From Treponema succinifaciens DSM 2489 (GTDB lineage Bacteria > Spirochaetota > Spirochaetia > Treponematales > Treponemataceae): 64,000 bases of DNA. The notes beneath the pieces are model-generated. The model saw only the letters and a program-made list of their open reading frames with translations. It was not told the origin of the DNA and did not search any database. Where the stretch lies: contig NC_015385.1 in assembly GCF_000195275.1 (NCBI RefSeq), positions 620,001 through 684,000 of the forward strand, written 5' to 3'. Shown here one piece after another: positions 58,500 through 64,000 of the stretch (the first letter of the stretch is position 1; the number at the start of each line of letters is the position of its first letter). A program made the position numbers and the translations under genes.

Positions 58500-59834
58500 A
58501 TGAAAAAGTTAGTAGCTACAGTTTTGGGAGTAGCATTGGTTGCGTCAGTAGCAACATCAGCACCTTGGGGAAAGAAGAAGGCTAAAGGTAAGACAACTGG
58601 CGGAAAGGTATTGAACATCGCTGTTTGGAACGACGAATTTCCAGCACGTTTTGAAAAATACTACAAATCAAAAGTTCCAGCTGGTGTAAAAGTTAACTTT
58701 ATCCAGACTCCAAACCAGGGAAACGCTTATCAGAATAAGCTTGATGAAGCTCTTCTTGCACAGAACTCAGCAGCAGCAGACGAAAAGATTGATATGTTCC
58801 TTGTTGAAGCTGACTATGCATTGAAGTATGTTGACACTCCATATACTCTCGATGTAGTTAAAGACATCGGTCTTACAAAGGCTGATTTGGCCAACCAATT
58901 CAAGTATACAAAAGACATCATGACAGACTCTAAAGGAGTTCTCAAAGGTGTTTCTTGGCAGGCTTGTCCGGCTGGATTTATCTATCGCCGCTCAATCGCA
59001 AAAGCTGTTCTTGGAACAGACGATCCGGCAAAAGTACAGGAAGCTCTTTCTAACTGGGACAAGTTTGACTCAGTTGCTGCAAAGGCAAAGGCAAAGGGAT
59101 ACTTCATGCTTTCTGGATTCGATGATGCATTCCGTGTATTCTCTGACAACGTAAAGACAAAGTGGGTTGTAGGAAACAAAATCAAAGTTGATCCGATGAT
59201 CCAGCGCTGGGTTGACATGACAAAGACATACACAGACAAGGGCTACAACAACAAGGCTAACCTTTGGTCAGCAGAAAGCTTCCAGGGTGCAAAGAAAGAC
59301 GGAAAAGTATTCGGATACTTTGGACCAGCTTGGTTCATTGACTTCTGTCTTGCTCCTAACACTCTCGATGATCCTGCAAAGGGAAATGTTGTTGGAAACG
59401 GTTCTTATGGCGATTGGGCATTCTGCAAAGGACCTATGGGATTCTCATGGGGTGGAACTTGGATTTGCGGTGCAGCAGGTTCAGACAATGTTGACTTGAT
59501 TAAAGACATCATGCTCACACTTACTTGCGAAAAAGACACAATGGTTCGTATTGCTACAGAAATGGGCGACTTCACAAACAACGCTCCTGCTATGCGCGAA
59601 GTTGCAGCATCTGACTACCAGAACCCATTCTTGGGTGGACAGAACCACATGGCAGTATTCATCGATTCTGCTGATTCTATCGACAAGAGCTGTATGTCTA
59701 TGTACGACCAGGGTATGACAGAAAAACTTATGGCTGCTATGTCTGACTACTACAACGGAAAAGTTTCACTGGATCAGGCTTGGAACAACTTCTATACTTC
59801 TGTTATCGAACTTTATCCAAACTTGTCTAAATAA
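58500..59834 (+). CDS. ABC transporter substrate-binding protein (family 1, sugar)
   Basis: 444 residues from ATG 58500, chosen for its AAGGAGG ribosome site; the 33-codon upstream extension is untranslated. A signal peptide (KKLVATVLGVALVASVATSA, about 2-21) is followed by a Lys-rich stretch and a type-1 solute-binding fold (VLNIAVWNDEFPARFEKYYK, DMFLVEADYALKYVD, DGKVFGYFGPAWFIDFC). It captures a sugar or oligosaccharide in the periplasm and passes it to the two permeases downstream. Very high codon bias suggests strong expression. No ATPase gene is in the cluster. Confidence 0.9.
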   Translation: MKKLVATVLGVALVASVATSAPWGKKKAKGKTTGGKVLNIAVWNDEFPARFEKYYKSKVPAGVKVNFIQTPNQGNAYQNKLDEALLAQNSAAADEKIDMFLVEADYALKYVDTPYTLDVVKDIGLTKADLANQFKYTKDIMTDSKGVLKGVSWQACPAGFIYRRSIAKAVLGTDDPAKVQEALSNWDKFDSVAAKAKAKGYFMLSGFDDAFRVFSDNVKTKWVVGNKIKVDPMIQRWVDMTKTYTDKGYNNKANLWSAESFQGAKKDGKVFGYFGPAWFIDFCLAPNTLDDPAKGNVVGNGSYGDWAFCKGPMGFSWGGTWICGAAGSDNVDLIKDIMLTLTCEKDTMVRIATEMGDFTNNAPAMREVAASDYQNPFLGGQNHMAVFIDSADSIDKSCMSMYDQGMTEKLMAAMSDYYNGKVSLDQAWNNFYTSVIELYPNLSK

Positions 59835-59852
59835 TTGATGTAATTCTTATCA

Positions 59853-59878
59853 CTGAAACCATGGCTTAATGGTTTCAG
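59853..59878 (+). terminator. Hairpin after the substrate-binding protein gene
   Basis: CTGAAACCAT-GGCTTA-ATGGTTTCAG, perfect 10-bp arms, no T-run. It probably stabilises the abundant SBP message or partly terminates it. Confidence 0.6.
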
Positions 59879-59896
59879 TCTCAAGGTTGCAGAAAA

Positions 59897-59929
59897 AAAG
59901 TGCCGCCTTTTTAAGGTGGCACTTTTTTT
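59897..59929 (+). terminator. Intrinsic terminator between SBP and permease genes
   Basis: AAAGTGCCGCC (59897-59907) pairs with GGTGGCACTTT (59915-59925, one G-T pair), followed by T7 in all. It would lower permease expression relative to the binding protein. Confidence 0.85.
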
Positions 59930-59994
59930 ACCCGTTTTTTTCAATAGAAATGCTTCCCTCTATGATGTGTTGCTATTATTTCTGAGAGGATTTA

Positions 59995-60972
59995 ATGAAA
60001 AATGATGTTAAAAAAAGTGCGAATAGAAAGCATACCATCCAGTATGACAATTGGGGATATGTTTTTATTGCGCCATTCTTTGTAATTTATATTATATTTT
60101 CGCTCATTCCGCTTTTGACAACTTTTATTTTTAGCTTGTTTGAGTATTACCGAGTAGGACTTCTTACTGTTGGACCTACTTTTATTGGTTTAGAAAATTT
60201 CAAGGCGATATTTACTGCTGGCGACAGCTTGGGAAAATATTTCCTTAATACACTTATAATGTGGGTCATGGGGTTTGTTCCGCAGATTATAATTTCTTTG
60301 CTTCTTGCTGTTTGGTTTACAAATACAGAACTTAACCTTAAAGGTCAGGGATTCTTTAAGACAGTTATTTACATGCCTAACTTGATTATGGCGGCGACAT
60401 TCGCAATGTTGTTCTTTACTTTGTTCTCGCCTAACGGTCCTGTAAACGGCATGATTCGCTCTATTGTTGACAAAACAAATGAAACAGCACTTGGACTTGG
60501 TGCGGCTGAGCCAATGAAGCCAATCTACTTCTTTACTTCTACGGCTTGGACTAGAACTTTGGTTGCTACAATGAACTTCCTTATGTGGTACGGAAACACA
60601 ACAATCTTGCTTATGGCTGGTGTTATGGGAATTGATAACAGCCTCTTTGAAGCAGCCCGCATAGATGGAGCTTCTCCTTCACAGGTGTTCTTTAAAGTTA
60701 CAATGCCGTTGCTTTTACCGATTTTCGTTTATGTTTTCATTACTTCTTTGATTGGTGGTATCCAGATGTTCGATGTTCCGCAGATTTTGACAAATTCTGC
60801 CGGTACTCCAGATAGAACCACAATGACTATTATCATGAAGCTTAACAATCATCTTCAGAGCAAGAACTACGGACCTGCAGGAGCTATTTCTGTACTTCTG
60901 TTTGCAGTTACTGGTGTTTTAAGCGGACTTGTTTATAAGATTACTATGAGCAAGTACCAGAATAAAAGATAG
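59995..60972 (+). CDS. Sugar ABC transporter permease (MalF/UgpA type)
   Basis: 325 residues, six membrane helices and the EAA loop (LFEAARIDGASPSQVFFKVT, about 217-236) that contacts the ATPase. WGYVFIAPFFVIYIIFSLIP marks helix 1. It forms the channel with the next gene, 11 bases downstream. GAGAGG lies before the ATG. The cognate ATPase must be encoded elsewhere (MsmK-like sharing is possible). Confidence 0.93.
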   Translation: MKNDVKKSANRKHTIQYDNWGYVFIAPFFVIYIIFSLIPLLTTFIFSLFEYYRVGLLTVGPTFIGLENFKAIFTAGDSLGKYFLNTLIMWVMGFVPQIIISLLLAVWFTNTELNLKGQGFFKTVIYMPNLIMAATFAMLFFTLFSPNGPVNGMIRSIVDKTNETALGLGAAEPMKPIYFFTSTAWTRTLVATMNFLMWYGNTTILLMAGVMGIDNSLFEAARIDGASPSQVFFKVTMPLLLPIFVYVFITSLIGGIQMFDVPQILTNSAGTPDRTTMTIIMKLNNHLQSKNYGPAGAISVLLFAVTGVLSGLVYKITMSKYQNKR

Positions 60973-60983
60973 GAGATAATTTT

Positions 60984-61895
60984 ATGGAGAAATTAAAAAG
61001 TCAGGCGAAAATGCTTTCTACCAGAAGATTTATCTGCTATGCAGTTCTGGTTCTTTTGGCGATTCTTTCATTGTTTCCATTCTATATCATGGTTGTCAAT
61101 GCGACTCGCTCACATCCGCAGATTCAGAGTGGATTCTCTGCTATCCCTGGAACTCAGCTTTGGCTTCATATCAAGCAGTTTATAAAGAGTGAACGCTGGT
61201 TTGATGTTGTTGCTGGTCAGCAGGTTGAACGCAAGGTTTACGGAACAAGCTATCCTATTTTTCGCGGTCTTGGTAACAGTTTCCTTGTTGCTATTTTTAC
61301 AGCTGCGTTTACAACTTACTTTAGCGCAATGACTGCCTATGGAATTTATATGTACAATTTCAAAGGCAAAAAGAGCGCGTTTAAGTTCATCATGGCAGTT
61401 ATGATGGTTCCAACACAGGTTTCTACACTTGGATTCTTGCAGTTGATTACAAAGCTTGGAATTATGAATTCTTATATTCCTCTTATTATTCCTGCGATTG
61501 CGGCGCCGGTTGTTTTCTTCTATATGTATCAGTCAATGGAAGCGACTTTGCCTTATTCAATTGTTGAAGCAGCCCGTGTAGACGGAAGTAATGAGTTCTA
61601 TACTTTCAATGCGATTGTTTGTCCTATGCTCAAGCCAGCGTTTGCAGTTCAGTCAATCTTTGCATTCGTTAGTTCCTGGAACAACTACTTTGTTCCAGCT
61701 CTCGTAATCAGTGACAAAAAGCTTTGGACAGTTCCGATTGTTATTGCAAATGCCCGTTCTGCTGACTACATGATGTTTGACTTGGGTGTTAACTATACAC
61801 TTATGACTGTTGCTATTCTTCCTTTGATTGTGATTTACTTCTTACTTTCAAGATACATTATTGGCGGTGTAACTGCTGGTGGTGTAAAAGAGTAG
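60984..61895 (+). CDS. Sugar ABC transporter permease (MalG/UgpE type)
   Basis: 303 residues with six membrane helices, RFICYAVLVLLAILSLFPFY at helix 1 and EAA loop IVEAARVDGSNEFYTFNAIV, plus the C-terminal IGGVTAGGVKE typical of MalG-like permeases. Partner of the preceding permease. TAGGAG precedes the ATG. Ends the transporter operon at an intrinsic terminator. Confidence 0.93.
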   Translation: MEKLKSQAKMLSTRRFICYAVLVLLAILSLFPFYIMVVNATRSHPQIQSGFSAIPGTQLWLHIKQFIKSERWFDVVAGQQVERKVYGTSYPIFRGLGNSFLVAIFTAAFTTYFSAMTAYGIYMYNFKGKKSAFKFIMAVMMVPTQVSTLGFLQLITKLGIMNSYIPLIIPAIAAPVVFFYMYQSMEATLPYSIVEAARVDGSNEFYTFNAIVCPMLKPAFAVQSIFAFVSSWNNYFVPALVISDKKLWTVPIVIANARSADYMMFDLGVNYTLMTVAILPLIVIYFLLSRYIIGGVTAGGVKE

Positions 61896-61918
61896 GGCTT
61901 TCATTTGCCAGACTTATG

Positions 61919-61948
61919 CCGGATTGCATTTGCAGTCCGGTTTTTTTT
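61919..61948 (+). terminator. Intrinsic terminator of the transporter operon
   Basis: CCGGATTGCA (61919-61928) pairs with TGCAGTCCGG (61931-61940, one G-T pair) and is followed by T8. It lies 23 bases past the permease stop. Confidence 0.9.
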
Positions 61949-62032
61949 ATGCTTAATCCATATTCTTAATTGCCCAGTTGCTGAATATATTGTATATTAT
62001 CTGATATAGCAAAATTTCTACTTGAGGTAAAA

Positions 62033-64000
62033 ATGAACGATAAAAAAGATGATGACAAGAAGCAGACTGAAAATGATCCGTATGATTTTTTCAAGCTTTC
62101 TGCAGACAATGAAAAGGGAGACAATAAGCCTTCTGGAAATGGTCCGCAGAAAGGTCCGCCTTTTTGGACAATCCTTTTGGTTCTTGCCGGTGTTCTTATA
62201 GCCGTGAACATGATGTTTTCTTCCAAGCCAACTGATTTGATTGATTTTTCGGAATTCAGGAATCTTATAGATCAGGGGCAGATTGTCCGTGTTGAGCTTG
62301 GTGAGAATTATTTTACTGGCTATACTTCGCATTCTGCAGGTACTTCTCAGCCTTCACGATTTGGCTTTATGGGAATGTCTCTTGGAACTGAAAGCGGCGG
62401 GGTCTACAGAACTTCTGGCGTTCTCATGGAAGGTTTTATTGAATTTCTTGATGAAAAAGGCGTGGACTACAAATTTGTAACTCGTCAGAACAATTATCTT
62501 ATTCAGCTTTTGCTTAATCTTGTGATTCCATTTGGCTTTATTTTCTTAATGTATTTCTTTATTTTCAGAAAAATGGGCGGCGGAATGGGCGGAATGGGTT
62601 CTATTCTTGGCGGCGGCGGAAGATCAAAGGCTGTTGATGAAGGAAAGGTTAAGACTCGTTTTCAGGATGTGGCAGGTGTTGATGAAGCAAAAGAAGAATT
62701 GATGGAGCTTGTTGACTTTTTGAAGCAGCCTAAGAAATATACTGATATAGGCGGAAAAATTCCAAAAGGCGCGTTGCTTGTGGGACCTCCGGGAACAGGA
62801 AAAACTTTGCTTGCGCGTGCTGTTGCAGGTGAAGCCGGTGTTCCGTTTTTTAGGATTTCCGGTTCTGATTTTGTTGAAATGTTTGTTGGTGTTGGCGCAA
62901 GCCGTGTTCGCGATTTGTTCCGTTCTGCCCGTGAAAAAGCTCCATGCATTATCTTTATTGATGAGCTTGATGCTATAGGCAAGAGCCGTGTAAATAATCT
63001 TGGCGGAAACGATGAGCGCGAGCAGACACTGAATCAGCTTTTGGTTGAAATGGACGGATTTGACAATGAAAAGGGACTTATAATTCTTGCTGCCACAAAC
63101 CGCCCTGACATTTTGGATCCTGCACTTTTGCGTCCTGGACGTTTTGACCGTCAGATTGTAGTTGACAAGCCGGATGTAAAAGGCCGTGAAGAAATTCTTA
63201 GGCTTCATGCAAAGAATGTGAAAATAGATCCAAGCGTTGATTTTTCCGCAGTTGCCCATGCTACAAGCGGATTTGCCGGCGCAGACTTGGCAAATATTGT
63301 AAATGAAGCGGCTCTTCTTGCTGTTCGTGCTGGAAGAAAAGTTGTTCTTATGGATGATTTTGACGAAGCAATAGAAAAAACTTTGGTCGGTCTAAAAAAG
63401 AAATCCCGCGTTGTAAAGGAAAATGAGCGCAAGATTGTGGCTTACCATGAAACTGGTCATGCACTTGTTGCGGCGTTTACTCCTGGAAGCGATCCAGTTC
63501 ATAAGATTACAATTATTCCGCGTGGAATGGGCGCTTTGGGATATACTTTGCAACGTTCGGAAGATGACCAGTTTCTATATAGCAAAAAAGAGCTTATGGG
63601 ACAGGTAGATGTTCTTTTGGGCGGACGTGCGGCTGAGCAGATAATTTTTGGTGAAATAAGCACAGGAGCTTCAAATGATATTAGCCGTGCAACCGATATT
63701 ATCAAGCGCATGATTACAGATTACGGAATGAGCGAAAAATTCAAGAATGTTACTCTTGGAAAAAGTGGAAGAGGTTATGGAACTCAGGAGCCTGAGCTTG
63801 TCCGCGAATTTTCAGAAGATACTCAGAAATATGTGGATGACGAAATTGCCCGTGTTATGGAAGAACGTTATCAGTTTGTCCTGAAAACTTTGAAAAAACA
63901 CGGAAATCTTCTTGAATACATTGCGCAGCGTCTTCTTGAAAAAGAAACAATGGATGGCAAGGAATTCCAGGAAATCGTAAAGGCTGAAGATCATTGCAAT
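62033..64000 (+). CDS. ftsH: FtsH membrane AAA metalloprotease (3' end outside window)
   Basis: 656 codons are visible from ATG 62033 (TTGAGG ribosome site) and the frame is still open at the end. A charged N-terminus, a membrane helix (about 44-62), an extracytoplasmic domain, a second helix (about 162-180) and Gly/Met-rich linker ([11 protein letters not shown]) lead into the AAA domain: Walker A GPPGTGKT, Walker [12 protein letters not shown] and [13 protein letters not shown]. The zinc protease site is HETGHAL (HExxH kept; Thr replaces the usual Ala). It degrades unstable and membrane proteins. Only a short C-terminal tail should be missing. Confidence 0.97.
   Translation, partial: MNDKKDDDKKQTENDPYDFFKLSADNEKGDNKPSGNGPQKGPPFWTILLVLAGVLIAVNMMFSSKPTDLIDFSEFRNLIDQGQIVRVELGENYFTGYTSHSAGTSQPSRFGFMGMSLGTESGGVYRTSGVLMEGFIEFLDEKGVDYKFVTRQNNYLIQLLLNLVIPFGFIFLMYFFIFRKMGGGMGGMGSILGGGGRSKAVDEGKVKTRFQDVAGVDEAKEELMELVDFLKQPKKYTDIGGKIPKGALLVGPPGTGKTLLARAVAGEAGVPFFRISGSDFVEMFVGVGASRVRDLFRSAREKAPCIIFIDELDAIGKSRVNNLGGNDEREQTLNQLLVEMDGFDNEKGLIILAATNRPDILDPALLRPGRFDRQIVVDKPDVKGREEILRLHAKNVKIDPSVDFSAVAHATSGFAGADLANIVNEAALLAVRAGRKVVLMDDFDEAIEKTLVGLKKKSRVVKENERKIVAYHETGHALVAAFTPGSDPVHKITIIPRGMGALGYTLQRSEDDQFLYSKKELMGQVDVLLGGRAAEQIIFGEISTGASNDISRATDIIKRMITDYGMSEKFKNVTLGKSGRGYGTQEPELVREFSEDTQKYVDDEIARVMEERYQFVLKTLKKHGNLLEYIAQRLLEKETMDGKEFQEIVKAEDHCN

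Overview
The window looks like a chromosomal segment of a host-associated spirochaete, most likely a Treponema. This is an inference from the overall look of the housekeeping proteins, the spirochaete-type lipoproteins and the moderate-to-low GC; no rRNA or tRNA gene is present to settle it. Two kinds of DNA alternate: AT-rich accessory islands full of defence genes, toxin-antitoxin remnants, insertion sequences and broken genes, and a conserved core of intact housekeeping operons.

Accessory region 1 (1-14,500) holds a DUF262-like/HEPN pair cut by the window edge, a complete IS3-family element with a programmed frameshift site, two unknown ORFs, an RloA/RloB (AbiL-type) ATPase plus Toprim pair, a frameshifted WYL regulator, a 1015-residue TOTE-type primase-helicase, a decayed BrnT toxin beside an intact BrnA antitoxin, a frameshifted lipoprotein, an XRE regulator and a DUF4143 ATPase. 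Single genes follow: GNAT, SPL-like radical SAM, crcB.

Accessory region 2 (about 16,640-29,950) begins in a broken mgtE and ends in a truncated RhuM gene abutting a MATE exporter. Between them is a type I restriction-modification island: DUF3791 genes around a 16-codon stump of a DUF3990 toxin, an XRE regulator, hsdR, a half hsdS, hsdM, a Fic protein, small ORFs, an hsdS N-terminal stub, a CdiA-C-like nuclease candidate, a full two-TRD hsdS, then a receiver-domain protein, a histidine-kinase-like ATPase and a DUF5677 protein in one tight run. The hsdS linkers carry palindromic DNA elements read through in two different frames. The receiver/kinase/DUF5677 cassette and the palindromes are the most novel items.

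Core region (about 29,950-64,000) holds a MATE exporter, TrpB2, nitroreductase, a TetR-flavodoxin pair, deoxyinosine glycosylase, leuS with a CDF exporter, an mrp / C_GCAxxG_C_C / dus operon with 4-base overlaps, a WecA-like glycosyltransferase with a G10 tract at its 5' end, argS, citrate synthase, grpE-dnaK-dnaJ, a SpoIIE/SpoIIE-like/STAS signalling run with a VanY lipoprotein, two HAD phosphatases, a sugar ABC transporter and ftsH (cut by the window end). Two 216-bp MITE copies with exact 10-bp target duplications, a 20-bp and a 23-bp periodic degenerate array, and several hairpin terminators occupy the gaps.
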